A stretch of 64,000 nt of DNA from an uncultured Sinobacteraceae bacterium (GCA_903822975.1 CAIJRD010000006.1:1-64000), one strand, 5' to 3'. Shown: positions 15,911 through 25,290, numbered from the stretch's first letter. Notes: generated by a model from the sequence alone, not told the origin. Numbers and translations: made by a program.

Positions 15911-18400
15911 ATGACTGACCGGAGAAAGCACACGGCCACCGGCCGTGTCGGCATGGCCGCGCTGACGGCTTCGGTGGCTGCAGGATTGCTCGCGTCGGCA
16001 GCGCCGCTGCTCGCGGCGGCCAGCGACGCTCCCGCAGCGCCGCAGGAACTTCAGGAAGTCATCGTCACCGCGCAGAAGCGCGCGCAGACGCTGGAGCAGG
16101 TGCCGGCGTCGGTGACCTCGCTCGACGGCGACTTCATCCGCGAGATCGGCGCGCGCGATTTCGTCGAGCTGCAGAACTATTCCGCCAATACCAACATCGA
16201 GGCCTCGTCCAGCTCGGGCCAGTTGCTGATCCGCGGACTCGGCACGCTCAACGATGTGCCCGGACTCGATCCCTCGGTCGGCACGGTGATCGATGGCGTG
16301 CCGTACAGCTATTCCAATTTTCTCAGCGCGTTCTTCATCGATCTCGCGCATTTCGAAGTGCTGCGCGGTCCGCAGGGCACGCTGTTCGGCAAGAACACCA
16401 GTGCTGGCCTGCTCAACATCAGCAGCAATGCGCCGGATGAAACGCAGCGCCTGCTGAAATGGGATCTGACCGCGCGCAGTTACGGTTCGCGATCATTTCA
16501 GCCGGTGATCAACCTGCCGCTCGGCGGCGGCTTCGCGCTGCGTGCCGCGGGCAACTTCGACCACGGCGATCACGGCACGCTGTACAACACCGATCTCGAC
16601 CGTCCCGAGAACGCACCCCAGCAGAACACCGGTCGCCTGCGCTTGCGCTACGACTCGCACGACGGCTGGACCGCCGATCTCGCCGCGTTCTGGTCGCAGC
16701 AGCAGAACCATTTCAATCTTTATCAGCTCACCGACGTCTCGCCGAGCATGGCGGCACTCGCGCGGCATTACGATCCGAAATTCGAGGCCACACTCGACAG
16801 TCAGAATTCCGAAGACGTGCCTTCGCAGGAAACCTCGATCGTCCGCGGTGGCAGCCTCACGTTCGATGGCGACCTCGGCGCGCCGCTGGGGCTGACGTCG
16901 CTGAAGATCACGTCGATCACCGGCTTCGCAGAGAACGTCATCACCGCGCGCGATCTGGATGCGGATTTCAGCCCGATTCCGTTCATTCGCGATTCGCTGG
17001 TGGACCCGCAGCCCGAGCGCCAGTTCACGCAGGAGCTGCGTGTCAACGGGGCTGCGTCCGACCTGTTCGGGCTCGGCGGTGAAATGAATTTCGTCACCGG
17101 CGTTTACTACGACAACTACACGCTGAAAACCTCGGACAACTTCCAGATCGAGGATCTCGGCGCGGCGGCGGCCTACCTGCTCGCCGCTAAGGCTCACGAT
17201 CAATCTGTCGGCGTGCTCGGCGGCGGTGTTGCCGATGCCATCGATGCGGCGATTGCCGCGTTGCGCGGCCTCAGCGGCAATCCGCAGCTGCTGCAACAGT
17301 CGGCCCAATCCGGTCTCAATCAGCGCACCAAGGATTACGCGTACTTCGGCCAATTTGAATGGCTGCTGCTACAGAAAGTGTATTTGATCGGCGGCGTTCG
17401 TTATGGCTTCGAACAGCGCAATGCCGATGCGCACAGCCAATCGACCAGCCCGATCATCATGGCGGTGGCCAAGCAGCGGAACTTCAGCGAGCAACTGCAT
17501 CGCAGCGAGAATGATTTCTCGCCAAAGGCCGGACTGAAGTGGCAGCCGACTGCGCGCACCGAGGCGTACTTCACCTGGGCGCGCGGTTACAAGAGCGGCG
17601 GCTTCAATGGCATTCCGCTGAATGACAGCAGCATCGAATACGGCCCCGAAACCGCGAGCAGTTTCGAGCTCGGTTTGAAGTGGCGCGGGCGCTTGCTGGG
17701 CGGACCGATCCGTGTCACCGCGGCCGGCTATTTCACCGATCTGAAAAACCTACAGGTGTCGACGTTCCAGGGCACCAATGTGGTCGTCGTCAACGCTGCC
17801 GCAGCGCGCTCTAAAGGCCTCGAGAACGATGTGCTGTGGCTGCTGCCGGTGCGCGGGCTTTCTCTCTTCAGCTCGGTCGGCTTCGCCGATGCGTACTATT
17901 CGTCGTACCCGGATGGTCCGGTGCCGGGCGACTACGTGCAGCCCCGCGGCAGCGCAGACAACAGCAGCTGCGGACCGCCACCATCGCCCGCGCCGGCGCC
18001 TGGAACGTATGTCGGCTGTACCTCGCGCAACCTCACCGGGCAACGCCTGCCGTTTGCGCCGCGCGTGACCGCATCGGTGGTGCCGGCCTACACTGCGCAT
18101 CTGCCGTTTGGACTCAGCAGCACGGTGGCGGTTGATGTGCTGTACCAGGGCAGCCGCTATCTGAATTCCGAAGACGATGCGCGTGAACTGCAGTCGGCGA
18201 CGACGCAGTTGAACACGCGGCTGGTGCTCGCCGACGACGTCAACAGCGACTGGGCGCTGACCTTCGCGGCGAACAACCTGACGCGCGAGATTATCCTCGA
18301 CCAGATTCTCGACCAGCCGCTGGCGCCGGGAAATTTCGGGTCGGTGCGAATCGATCGCGGCCGCTATTACAGCGCCAATCTCAGCGTCAGCTTTCACTGA
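15911..18400 (+). CDS. TonB-dependent outer-membrane receptor
   Basis: The 829-residue protein has a signal peptide (about residues 1-36), a TonB box (EVIVTAQKR, near residue 50), a plug domain (VPASVTSLDGDFIREIG, LLIRGLGT, FEVLRGPQGTLFGKNTSAG) and a long C-terminal barrel ending in NLSVSFH. TonB boxes of this EVIVTAQKR type are common in receptors of xanthomonads and sphingomonads, often for non-siderophore substrates. The ATG at 15911 is preceded by GGAGCGGGG. It begins 78 bp after the HpnM-like gene on the same strand; this is suggestive, but the substrate cannot be read. The 112-bp space after it holds three 7-bp GGCGTTC units (18443-18463). Confidence 0.92.
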   Translation: MTDRRKHTATGRVGMAALTASVAAGLLASAAPLLAAASDAPAAPQELQEVIVTAQKRAQTLEQVPASVTSLDGDFIREIGARDFVELQNYSANTNIEASSSSGQLLIRGLGTLNDVPGLDPSVGTVIDGVPYSYSNFLSAFFIDLAHFEVLRGPQGTLFGKNTSAGLLNISSNAPDETQRLLKWDLTARSYGSRSFQPVINLPLGGGFALRAAGNFDHGDHGTLYNTDLDRPENAPQQNTGRLRLRYDSHDGWTADLAAFWSQQQNHFNLYQLTDVSPSMAALARHYDPKFEATLDSQNSEDVPSQETSIVRGGSLTFDGDLGAPLGLTSLKITSITGFAENVITARDLDADFSPIPFIRDSLVDPQPERQFTQELRVNGAASDLFGLGGEMNFVTGVYYDNYTLKTSDNFQIEDLGAAAAYLLAAKAHDQSVGVLGGGVADAIDAAIAALRGLSGNPQLLQQSAQSGLNQRTKDYAYFGQFEWLLLQKVYLIGGVRYGFEQRNADAHSQSTSPIIMAVAKQRNFSEQLHRSENDFSPKAGLKWQPTARTEAYFTWARGYKSGGFNGIPLNDSSIEYGPETASSFELGLKWRGRLLGGPIRVTAAGYFTDLKNLQVSTFQGTNVVVVNAAAARSKGLENDVLWLLPVRGLSLFSSVGFADAYYSSYPDGPVPGDYVQPRGSADNSSCGPPPSPAPAPGTYVGCTSRNLTGQRLPFAPRVTASVVPAYTAHLPFGLSSTVAVDVLYQGSRYLNSEDDARELQSATTQLNTRLVLADDVNSDWALTFAANNLTREIILDQILDQPLAPGNFGSVRIDRGRYYSANLSVSFH

Positions 18401-18512
18401 GTCGCCTGCGGCTGCCGACGACGTGGCTGCGTACGATGTGGCGGCGTTCGGCGTTCGGCGTTCGTCTGCGAAGTGCTGACGACGGCGCGGTTGCGCGCAC
18501 CGCCTGCGCCGA

Positions 18513-18923
18513 TTAATCCTGCCGCGACCGGTGCTGGATGAACTCGATTTTGTAACCGTCCGGATCTTCAACGAAAGCGATCACGGTGGTGCCGTGCTTC
18601 ATCGGCCCGGCTTCGCGGGTGACCTTGCCGCCGCGCTGCTTGACCCGCTCGCAGGCCGCATACGCATCCTCGACTTCGATCGCGATATGGCCGTAGGCCG
18701 TGCCGAGTTCGTAGGCGGCCGTATCCCAGTTGTGCGTCAGCTCGATTTCGGCGCCGCCGACCTGCACGCCGTTGTCGCGCGCATCGAAGCCGACGAAGGC
18801 CAGCGTAAAGCGACCTTCCGGGTAGTCCTTGCGAGTCAGCAATTTCATGTCCAGCACTTCGGTATAGAAGTGCAGGCTGCGATCGAGATCGCCGACGCGG
18901 AGCATGGTGTGGAGGATGCGCAT
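18513..18923 (-). CDS. gloA: Lactoylglutathione lyase (glyoxalase I)
   Basis: The 136-residue enzyme converts the methylglyoxal-glutathione hemithioacetal to S-lactoylglutathione. It matches the short, nickel-type GloA over its whole length. The metal ligands expected from E. coli GloA are present as His5, Glu61, His79 and Glu127, in [25 protein letters not shown] and [15 protein letters not shown] precedes the ATG. It is monocistronic by appearance and convergent with the TonB-dependent receptor. Confidence 0.95.
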   Translation of the reverse strand: MRILHTMLRVGDLDRSLHFYTEVLDMKLLTRKDYPEGRFTLAFVGFDARDNGVQVGGAEIELTHNWDTAAYELGTAYGHIAIEVEDAYAACERVKQRGGKVTREAGPMKHGTTVIAFVEDPDGYKIEFIQHRSRQD

Positions 18924-19140
18924 GACGGAGGTTCCTTGTGGGGCTTGTTAGGCGTTCGGGCCGGATTCGGGATCGGGCAGGCGCGCGTAAAACTGCGTCT
19001 GCGATTCTAGACGCCAGCCATTCGACGCGGCGGGTCGTCGCGCTTGGCGCGTCGGACCTGACGCATCGCTGCAACACGCCTGGGCCACTCTGCATCACCT
19101 GATTCGCCACGCGCGCTGCTTTTTCAGATACATTTAGGAA

Positions 19141-19692
19141 ATGATCCCATCGATCCTCAAGCTCGATGCAGGCGGAATGCCGGTTGGATGGATACGCTGG
19201 CAAACCGCCGCAACGCTCTACGCCCGCCAACGCGTCTGTTGGGAAGCGGGTGAGGAGCGGTTTGCCATTCTCGGCGGCATCAGCTCGGTAACCGGCGAGC
19301 GTTCGGCGCTGCGCATCGGCTCGATCATCGCCGTGGCCGATCGCTCGCGGCGCTATAGCGGCGGTGCACCGCTGTTGACCAATCGCACGCTGTTCCAGCG
19401 CGATCACAATCTGTGCATGTACTGCGGTCATCAATTTGCCACCAGCGAACTCACCCGCGATCACGTGATTCCGGCTTCGCGCGGCGGTGCCAGCGTCTGG
19501 GAAAACTGCGTCACCGCCTGCCGCCACTGCAATCAGCGCAAGGACGATCGCACGCCCGAAGAAGCGCGGATGAAGCTGCTGGCGATTCCGTACACGCCGA
19601 ATCTGGCCGAGTATCTGATCCTCAGCAATCGACGCATCCTGGCTGACCAGATGGAATTTCTGCTGGCGTTTTCGCGCAAGAAAGCGGCCTGA
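19141..19692 (+). CDS. HNH endonuclease family protein
   Basis: The 183-residue protein has an HNH core at about residues 91-137: CMYCGH, then TRDHVIPASRGG, then NCVTACRHCNQRK. This is the cysteine-containing HNH variant, in which CxxC pairs bind zinc and the DH plus Asn bind the catalytic metal. Residues 1-80 have no recognised domain. Similar stand-alone proteins occur widely in proteobacteria with unknown targets. AGGA precedes the ATG. It is followed 131 bp later by rmuC, another nuclease-linked gene; a shared role in DNA handling is only a guess. No restriction, phage or toxin partner is nearby. Confidence 0.88.
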   Translation: MIPSILKLDAGGMPVGWIRWQTAATLYARQRVCWEAGEERFAILGGISSVTGERSALRIGSIIAVADRSRRYSGGAPLLTNRTLFQRDHNLCMYCGHQFATSELTRDHVIPASRGGASVWENCVTACRHCNQRKDDRTPEEARMKLLAIPYTPNLAEYLILSNRRILADQMEFLLAFSRKKAA

Positions 19693-19823
19693 TCATCAGC
19701 TGATCTTCGCCCGGGGTTTCGCCCAGGATTCTGTGGGACATCAGCCGAGTGTCGCCCGAGCGCGCAGCCGCTTCGCACCGTCATCGGGCACCGCCATCGC
19801 AGGCCGGCGGTTATGCTTAAGCG

Positions 19824-21269
19824 ATGCTCACTACCCCTGTCCTGATCGTCTGTTTCGCACTGCTGTTGCTCGCCGTGCTGGTGCTGCTAACCCTGTTCGC
19901 GGTGCGTGCCCTGCGCGCCAGGCTCGGCGACGAGCGCGACGCCTTCACCGCACTCGAACGCCGCCAGCGCGACGATGCCGCAATCGCGCGGCAGGAAGCG
20001 CTGGAGCAAAGTCGCCAGCAGCGCGCCGAGCTGTCGTCGTCACTGCTGCAATTCGGGCAGACGCTGGCCGCACAGCAGGAACAGCTCGGGCGTGTGCTGG
20101 CCGCACAGCTGGAGACCTTCGGTCGCCAGCTCGAAGGTCTCGGTCAGCGCATCGACGAAAGACAGCAAGGCATGCAGAACGATGCGCGCGCCGGCCGTGC
20201 GGAGCAGGCGGCCACGCTGCATCAGTTCGGCGAATCGCTGGCGCAGCGGTTGACCGCGCTCGGCGAGGCCAGCACGCAGCGGCTGGCCGAACTGCGCAGC
20301 ACGGTGGATGAGCGGCTCAAGGAACTGCAAGCCGACAACGCCGGCAAGCTTGAAGAGATGCGCAAGACGGTCGACGAGAAACTTCATAACACGCTCGAAG
20401 AGCGGCTCGGCCAGTCGTTCAAGCTGGTCAGCGAGCGGCTCGAACTGGTGCAGCGTGGCCTCGGCGAAATGCAGTCGCTGGCCGCCGGCGTTGGCGATCT
20501 CAAACGCGTGCTGACCAACGTCAAGACCCGTGGCACCTGGGGCGAGGTGCAGCTCGGCAATTTGCTCGAGCAGATCCTTGTCGCCGAGCAGTACGCCGCC
20601 AATGTCGCGACGCGTAAAGGCAGTGCCGATAAGGTCGAATACGCAATCCGGCTGCCGGGGCAGGATTCCGGCGAACAGGTCTGGCTGCCGATCGACGCGA
20701 AGTTTCCGCGCGAGGATTACGAGCGCCTGATCGACGCGCAGGAGCGTGCCGATATCGTCGGCGTCGACGACGCCGGCCGCGCGCTGGAGGCCCGCATCAA
20801 AGCGGAGGCGCGCACGATTCGCGACAAGTACATCGATCCGCCCAACACCACCGATTTCGCCCTGCTGTTCCTGCCAACCGAGGGCCTCTACGCGGAAGTC
20901 ATCCGGCGGCCCGGATTGAGCGAACTGCTGCAACGTGAATACCGCGTCACCATTGCCGGCCCGACGACGCTGACCGCCTTGCTCAACAGCCTGCAGATGG
21001 GCTTTCGCACCTTGGCAATCCAGCAGCGTTCGAGCGAAGTCTGGAACATCCTCGGCGTGGTGAAGACCGAGTTCGGCAAGTTCGGCGACGTGCTCGACAA
21101 GGTCAAGAAGAAACTCGACGAGGCCAGCAACCAGATCGATGCCACGAAGGTGCGCACGCGCGCGATCGCACGCGAACTGCGCGCCGTAGAAGCGCTGCCG
21201 GCAACGAGTGCTACGCCGCTGCTGGCCGCGCTGGATGCGGGCGAGGAAGACCCGGTCGACAACGGCTGA
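19824..21269 (+). CDS. rmuC: DNA recombination protein RmuC
   Basis: The 481-residue protein has an N-terminal membrane helix (about 4-28), a long coiled coil rich in Q/E/R/A (about 35-210) and the RmuC nuclease-fold domain (about 215-430: TRGTWGEVQLGNLLEQIL, DAKFPREDYERLIDAQ, FLPTEGLYAEV, FRTLAIQQRS). RmuC limits inversions between short inverted repeats in E. coli. That role is of interest in a genome carrying so many short repeats, but this link is my inference. Confidence 0.95.
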   Translation: MLTTPVLIVCFALLLLAVLVLLTLFAVRALRARLGDERDAFTALERRQRDDAAIARQEALEQSRQQRAELSSSLLQFGQTLAAQQEQLGRVLAAQLETFGRQLEGLGQRIDERQQGMQNDARAGRAEQAATLHQFGESLAQRLTALGEASTQRLAELRSTVDERLKELQADNAGKLEEMRKTVDEKLHNTLEERLGQSFKLVSERLELVQRGLGEMQSLAAGVGDLKRVLTNVKTRGTWGEVQLGNLLEQILVAEQYAANVATRKGSADKVEYAIRLPGQDSGEQVWLPIDAKFPREDYERLIDAQERADIVGVDDAGRALEARIKAEARTIRDKYIDPPNTTDFALLFLPTEGLYAEVIRRPGLSELLQREYRVTIAGPTTLTALLNSLQMGFRTLAIQQRSSEVWNILGVVKTEFGKFGDVLDKVKKKLDEASNQIDATKVRTRAIARELRAVEALPATSATPLLAALDAGEEDPVDNG

Positions 21270-21270
21270 G

Positions 21271-21340
21271 CAAGCCTCCAGCGAGTCCCGGCGAGCCCCA
21301 GCAATCCCCAGCAATCCCCAGCAATCCCCAGCAATTCCCG
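21271..21340. repeat. 10-bp tandem array downstream of rmuC
   Basis: Seven 10-bp units start directly after the rmuC stop. The core is three exact GCAATCCCCA copies, flanked by GCGAGCCCCA, GCGAGTCCCG and GCAATTCCCG variants. It is intergenic. No hairpin or T run is associated with it, so it is unlikely to be a terminator. Confidence 0.85.
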
Positions 21341-21942
21341 GGCGAGCCGGCCTCCTTGCGCACGCGGGCGCATCTAGGATTCACGCAGATCTCGTCGTGC
21401 GCGAGCAGGTTCCCGTAACGTAATTTGGGCTTGCTTGAGGCTCGGCCGTGACGGAGCCGCGGCATCGCCCGGCTTAATTCACGATCCGCGGTCGGGGTCT
21501 GCACAGGGCGCCTGGGTCCGACTCGGCGAGTTTGTACGGCGCATCCAACCCGCGTGACACAAATAAAAGTCGAGCCGGAACGCCGGTTAAGCGCTGCACA
21601 AAGCAAGGCGCGATCTCCTGATTCTCACTTTGCGCATCCGCGGGTAGCGGGATTGCGTAAAGCTAGATATGTACCCGCACTCACGCCTCGTCAATCCGCC
21701 TCGGCCCGCCGTCTGGGCCCACGCGGCTGCGCGCGCGTGGAGGCATCTTGCGGGCCTTGGCGACGTTGATTTCGCAGTCGGTACCGCGCGCATTGAGTCA
21801 GCGTGGGGGTGCCTGCCGCAGCGAACGCCCGAGGCATCGACCCAAAGTGGTCGCAATCAGTTGTGCAATGGAATGCGCCGCGCAATACGCGCGAGCGTCG
21901 GGCAGACGCGTACCGATTTTTTTAAAACGCGAGGTTATTGAA
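21341..21942. other. Long intergenic region, no gene recognised
   Basis: About 600 bp between the rmuC repeat and the LuxR-type gene. Open frames exist but have no family features and no good ribosome sites. The stretch around 21555-21670 is less GC-rich than the surroundings (for example CACAAATAAAAG near 21560). A T/A run at 21917-21926 lies just upstream of the GTG at 21943. I see no tRNA, hairpin terminator or known riboswitch here. Confidence 0.5.
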
Positions 21943-22188
21943 GTGAAGCCGGAGATGGATCTAAAGCTGGACAAGCCGTTGACGCCCCGTGAACTGCAGA
22001 TTTTGGGCTTGCTGATGGAGGGACATTCGAATCGCGAGATCGGCGCTCGAATCTTCCGCTCGAAAGACGCCGTCAAATATCACCTGAAGAATATCTACAG
22101 CAAGCTCGGCGTCCATCGTCGTACCCAGGCTGCCGAAATTGCTCAGCAGGGCGGCCTGCTAAGTACCAACGGCACGCCCTCGGTCTGA
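21943..22188 (+). CDS. Stand-alone LuxR/GerE-type DNA-binding protein
   Basis: The 81-residue protein is essentially only the LuxR C-terminal helix-turn-helix: LTPRELQILGLLMEGHSNREIG followed by KYHLKNIYSKLGVHRRTQA. There is no receiver, autoinducer-binding or ATPase domain. I chose the GTG at 21943 because GAGG lies 8 nt upstream (21931-21934); an ATG at 21955 would give a shorter form. Single-domain LuxR proteins can act as simple DNA-binding regulators. Its targets are unknown; neighbours are rmuC upstream and tRNA-Gly downstream on the opposite strand. Confidence 0.8.
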   Translation: MKPEMDLKLDKPLTPRELQILGLLMEGHSNREIGARIFRSKDAVKYHLKNIYSKLGVHRRTQAAEIAQQGGLLSTNGTPSV

Positions 22189-22327
22189 ACCGCGGAGAGT
22201 GGACGGCCCGACGGCGGTTCCCGGTTTGCGGGAGCCGCCAGGGCCAGTCGGCCGAATCACTCGAAAGGGCGCCGGCCTCGGACTGCGCACCGCCCACTTC
22301 TGCACGCGTTCAACCTGAAGTCAGAAG

Positions 22328-22401
22328 TGGAGCGGGTGATGGGAATCGAACCCACGCTAGCAGCTTGGGAAGCTGCAGTTCTGCCATTGAACTACACCCG
22401 C
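22328..22401 (-). tRNA. tRNA-Gly (anticodon CCC)
   Basis: The minus strand folds as a full cloverleaf. The acceptor stem is GCGGGTG/CACCCGC, the D-arm contains AATGGCA, the anticodon stem GCAGC/GCTGC encloses loop TTCCCAA (anticodon CCC), and the T-arm GTGGG-TTCGATT-CCCAT follows. The discriminator is T, and CCA is encoded at the 3' end (22328-22330). It reads GGG glycine codons. No other tRNA is adjacent, and no integrase or att duplication is visible at its 3' end. Confidence 0.96.
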
Positions 22402-22513
22402 ATTGCGGCCGATTCTAGCAACTCGGCGCAATGACTTCCTGCTGCACGGCGGCCGATTCGGCGGCGATCGTTCTGCGGCAACCCCGACCGCGGGACCGTC
22501 GGGTACTGTGGAC

Positions 22514-22759
22514 CTACTTTCCGCCCGTCACGCCGCCATATCCGCGGCTCATGCCAAGCGTGTTCGGCGTATTCGCGATCGTGCTGGCGCAGGCGGTGTG
22601 CTGTTTGATGCGCGAACCGGTGACGTAATCGGTCGAGCAATCCTCATCGTCGGACTGATCTGAGACCACTTGCGCAGGTTCCGGCTTTGCTGGCGATTCG
22701 CTGCAAGCGGCCAGCGAGGCGAACAGCAGGACACCGCAAAACAGTTTCGTCTTCAACAT
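22514..22759 (-). CDS. Small lipoprotein with TGSRI motif
   Basis: The 81-residue product has a clean lipoprotein signal (MLKTKLFCGVLLFASLAAC) with lipidated Cys19. The mature part is acidic at first, then has DCSTDYVTGSRIKQHTAC with two Cys flanking TGSRI. Small exported proteins with a similar Cys-TGSRI-Cys arrangement occur in xanthomonads, as I recall, with no assigned function. The ATG at 22759 is supported by AGGGAG upstream; the longer ORF from 22801 is less likely. It is alone on the minus strand, upstream of tRNA-Gly. Confidence 0.75.
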   Translation of the reverse strand: MLKTKLFCGVLLFASLAACSESPAKPEPAQVVSDQSDDEDCSTDYVTGSRIKQHTACASTIANTPNTLGMSRGYGGVTGGK

Positions 22760-23224
22760 TTCAATCTCCCTAATCGCAATTGGACCGAGATCCGATCGCA
22801 TTTCTAATGCAAGTATGGAACCGGATCCAGAATGGCCCGAAGAGATCCGTTTGCCGACACTTTAGCCCGATGCCGGGCAGTTCGTCGCGATCGCCGACCG
22901 TTGGGGGCAATCGTCCGATCGTCGTAACGACGTATCTCAACCGATTCCGTTCGATGAAAGTTTAAATCGGTTGCGTTCGCAACCCATGACGGCGTAGCGC
23001 TAAGAACTGCAAAGCTGTCGAACGCTTGTGCGCGTCACCAGTCGCAATGAGGTCGTCGCCGCCGTGCCGAGCACTTGCGATGGTGGATCGCGTTACGCGA
23101 ACCAGGCCGGTGGCGATGACGCCTTGCGCTTTCGAACACGCGCCGCACCGCAGTGGATTGTTCCCGGCAGCGTGCGCGCCTCGGCGCGAACGATGCCATT
23201 GCACCCGCGTTCTGCTGCCCGATC
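22760..23224. other. Intergenic region, no gene recognised
   Basis: This 465-bp space lies between the small lipoprotein start and the esterase stop, so it should contain the lipoprotein promoter. The part from about 22790 to 23000 is less GC-rich than its surroundings. ORFs on either strand (for example 23028-23231) lack ribosome sites and family features. I see no convincing hairpin with a T run. Confidence 0.45.
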
Positions 23225-24709
23225 TCAGTAGACGCCACTCAAGTTGCCAAAGCGACCGCTGGCGGCATCGATACTTCCGCCGACGTATTGCAGCAGCCCG
23301 TTCGACTTGCGGAACGAGAACAGGAAATCGTAGATCCGCGCGGTGGCTTCGAAGTCGGCGCGCGCACTGTTGTTGTAGTGCAGGCCATCGACCGTCTCAA
23401 TCACCTGCATCAACAGCGGCGAGCGCGCGAAGCTGTAACGGCGCACGAGGCTGAAGTAGCCCAGCGACCCGCTGCTGACATTGGCGGCGCCGGCGCCGGA
23501 AGCGCTCAGGTAGTTGAGCCAGAATCGCTCGTTGTCGAACGAAGCGATGACCTTGCCGGTGGTCGGACTGTTGACGGTGTAAGTGCCGCCGCCGACATCC
23601 AGTGCGGGGCCGTAAGGCATCACGCTGTCACCGGAGGTCGTTGGATACGGGCACGCAGGCAGCGAGGGATACGCGGGATCGGACGGATTGTAGGGATTGC
23701 AGTTGGCCACGAAATTGCTGTTGCCCGCGTTCGGCGTCGGCGAACTGTAGCCGACGAAAATCGACAGCGCCGCAAGCTGAGTGCCGGCGCTGGTGCATTG
23801 TTCTCGGCCGTTTGCACCGGTGTAGAGATTGTCGGCCATCGAGCCGACGGAGACTGAATACGCCGCAACCCGCGCAAGCTCAGGATAGGCGTTGACGTTG
23901 CACAGCAGTCGCGTCGTCATCAGCCCGCCGTTGGAAACGCCGCCGATATAGACGCGCGTCGCATCAACCAAGGTGCCTTGCTGCTGCTTGATGGTGGCGA
24001 TGAGCGTATCGATGAAGCCGACGTCGTCGCGCTTCTGCTGATCCGGATTCGGCGTCGAATATTGCCCCGGCGACGGATTGCGGCCGTCTTCCCAACTGCG
24101 ACCGTTGCCTGCGGCATCCTCGATGCCGTTCGGTAGCACCAGGAAAAATGCAGGCGCGCTGCTCGGTCGAGCGTATTTCTGGTTGGGCGGCGTGCAGCTC
24201 GAACCGTTGCCGCCGGTGCTGACGAAGCCACCGACGGAGGTGCCGCCCAGTTTGTAGAGCGAACTGCCGTGTGGTCCTTGCTGGCAACTCGCTGTGTTCT
24301 GCCGCCAGGTGATTTTGGAGGCATCGCTGCGGCCATCGGCGAGTTCGGCAAACGCGAAGTTCTCGAACATCTGATCGGCGCTTTGGGTGCCTCCATGCAG
24401 CCAAGTCAGAAGCGGATAGCTCGTGCCAGCGCGGATCTGGTCGGGCTTGTAAACATAGGCCGTTCGCACCAGCACCGCGCCGGTGGCGAGACGAGTTTCC
24501 TGGAAGCTGTATTGGTAAACAGTGCCGCGTCCATTCGGTGGCCAATTGCGGCGACACCATCCGGAACTGTTGCCGGTGACGCTGGCGCAATCGCTTACGC
24601 TGACGGTTGTCGCCCCGACGAACCGGAAGCTGGAGTCGGCGGCATAGCTCGTTCCGCAGATGAGCAGCCCCAGACAACTCAAACCCAACAGCAATCCTTT
24701 GCCATTCAT
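23225..24709 (-). CDS. Exported alpha/beta-hydrolase, PHB-depolymerase/feruloyl-esterase-like
   Basis: The 494-residue protein has a signal peptide (residues 1-23, SYA) and an esterase of the LpqC/PHB-depolymerase type. It has the oxyanion HGG at 105-107, nucleophile Ser259 in GVSNGG and a likely catalytic His444 in GLHYNNS. Several Cys (41, 52 and in the 330-360 region) suggest disulfides and an extracytoplasmic location. It should hydrolyse a secreted polymer or ester; polyhydroxybutyrate, feruloyl esters and other short-chain esters are all possible. The ATG at 24709 is preceded by AGGGTG; an upstream in-frame start at 24751 would bury the signal peptide. It stands alone on the minus strand. 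Confidence 0.8.
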   Translation of the reverse strand: MNGKGLLLGLSCLGLLICGTSYAADSSFRFVGATTVSVSDCASVTGNSSGWCRRNWPPNGRGTVYQYSFQETRLATGAVLVRTAYVYKPDQIRAGTSYPLLTWLHGGTQSADQMFENFAFAELADGRSDASKITWRQNTASCQQGPHGSSLYKLGGTSVGGFVSTGGNGSSCTPPNQKYARPSSAPAFFLVLPNGIEDAAGNGRSWEDGRNPSPGQYSTPNPDQQKRDDVGFIDTLIATIKQQQGTLVDATRVYIGGVSNGGLMTTRLLCNVNAYPELARVAAYSVSVGSMADNLYTGANGREQCTSAGTQLAALSIFVGYSSPTPNAGNSNFVANCNPYNPSDPAYPSLPACPYPTTSGDSVMPYGPALDVGGGTYTVNSPTTGKVIASFDNERFWLNYLSASGAGAANVSSGSLGYFSLVRRYSFARSPLLMQVIETVDGLHYNNSARADFEATARIYDFLFSFRKSNGLLQYVGGSIDAASGRFGNLSGVY

Positions 24710-24949
24710 TTTTATGCACCCTGATGCGGCGACCGATGCTGCCGGCCGCATGCCTGAACCGCATTTTTCGTCGCTGCAACTGCCCAGCGACCGTTATTTT
24801 TTCCGCCCTGCCTCGATCGAATGACCGATCCGGATTTGTCTTCGCAACTCCGGTAAGCGGCCATACTACCCCGCTGATCGTACGCTTGCATATGGAACCC
24901 CGAGTGAGCACGTCGCCTTAAGTCTCGATGCGCGGCGGGCACAGGGGCC

Positions 24950-25114
24950 ATGAACATCCACTGGTTCGTCGCTGCCGGCGCTCCGACTTATGGCGAAACG
25001 GGCGCCTCGCCGGACACATTTGCGCGCGTCCGCCTGCCAGACCGCATCCACCATCCCTATGTCGATCCGCCGTTCGATAAACTGATCGAATGGAAATCAC
25101 CGTCAACGGTTTAA
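24950..25114 (+). CDS. Possible small ORF overlapping thiS
   Basis: A 54-codon ORF starts with ATG at 24950 after CAGGGGCC and ends 25 bp inside thiS in another frame. The peptide (for example VDPPFDKLIEW near the C-terminus) has no recognised family and no membrane segment. It could be a translated leader coupled to thiS, or chance. The rest of the 380-bp space between the esterase and thiS shows no TPP-riboswitch core (no CTGAGA) and no other gene. Confidence 0.25.
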   Translation: MNIHWFVAAGAPTYGETGASPDTFARVRLPDRIHHPYVDPPFDKLIEWKSPSTV

Positions 25115-25290
25115 CACGCGCCTGGCAGCCCGGATTGACCGTGCGCGCATTGCTGGAGCGGGAGGGTTGCGCCGAACGGCGCGTCGCGGTCGAGATCAAC
25201 GGCGAAATCGTTCCGAAGAGCCGCCACCACGAGCACGCACTCGTCGCCGGCGACCACATAGAAATCGTCCAAGCAATCGGCGGAGGGTGA
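25090..25290 (+). CDS. thiS: Sulfur carrier protein ThiS
   Basis: The 66-residue ubiquitin-like protein carries sulfur as a C-terminal thiocarboxylate for thiazole formation in thiamin synthesis. It shows the expected MEITVNG start, LTVRALLE, RVAVEINGEIVP and the required C-terminal Gly-Gly (here ending IGGG). The ATG at 25090 lies in the end of the possible small ORF at 24950. The stop codon is inside a long hairpin (25287-25329), and thiG follows only after 453 bp. Confidence 0.95.
   Translation: MEITVNGLTRAWQPGLTVRALLEREGCAERRVAVEINGEIVPKSRHHEHALVAGDHIEIVQAIGGG

Noticed and set aside
22328-22401. tRNA-associated integration site
   Set aside because: No integrase, no duplicated tRNA 3' end and no change in gene content around it.
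24710-25089. TPP riboswitch before thiS
   Set aside because: No CTGAGA or other thi-box core is seen upstream of thiS or in the thiS-thiG gap.
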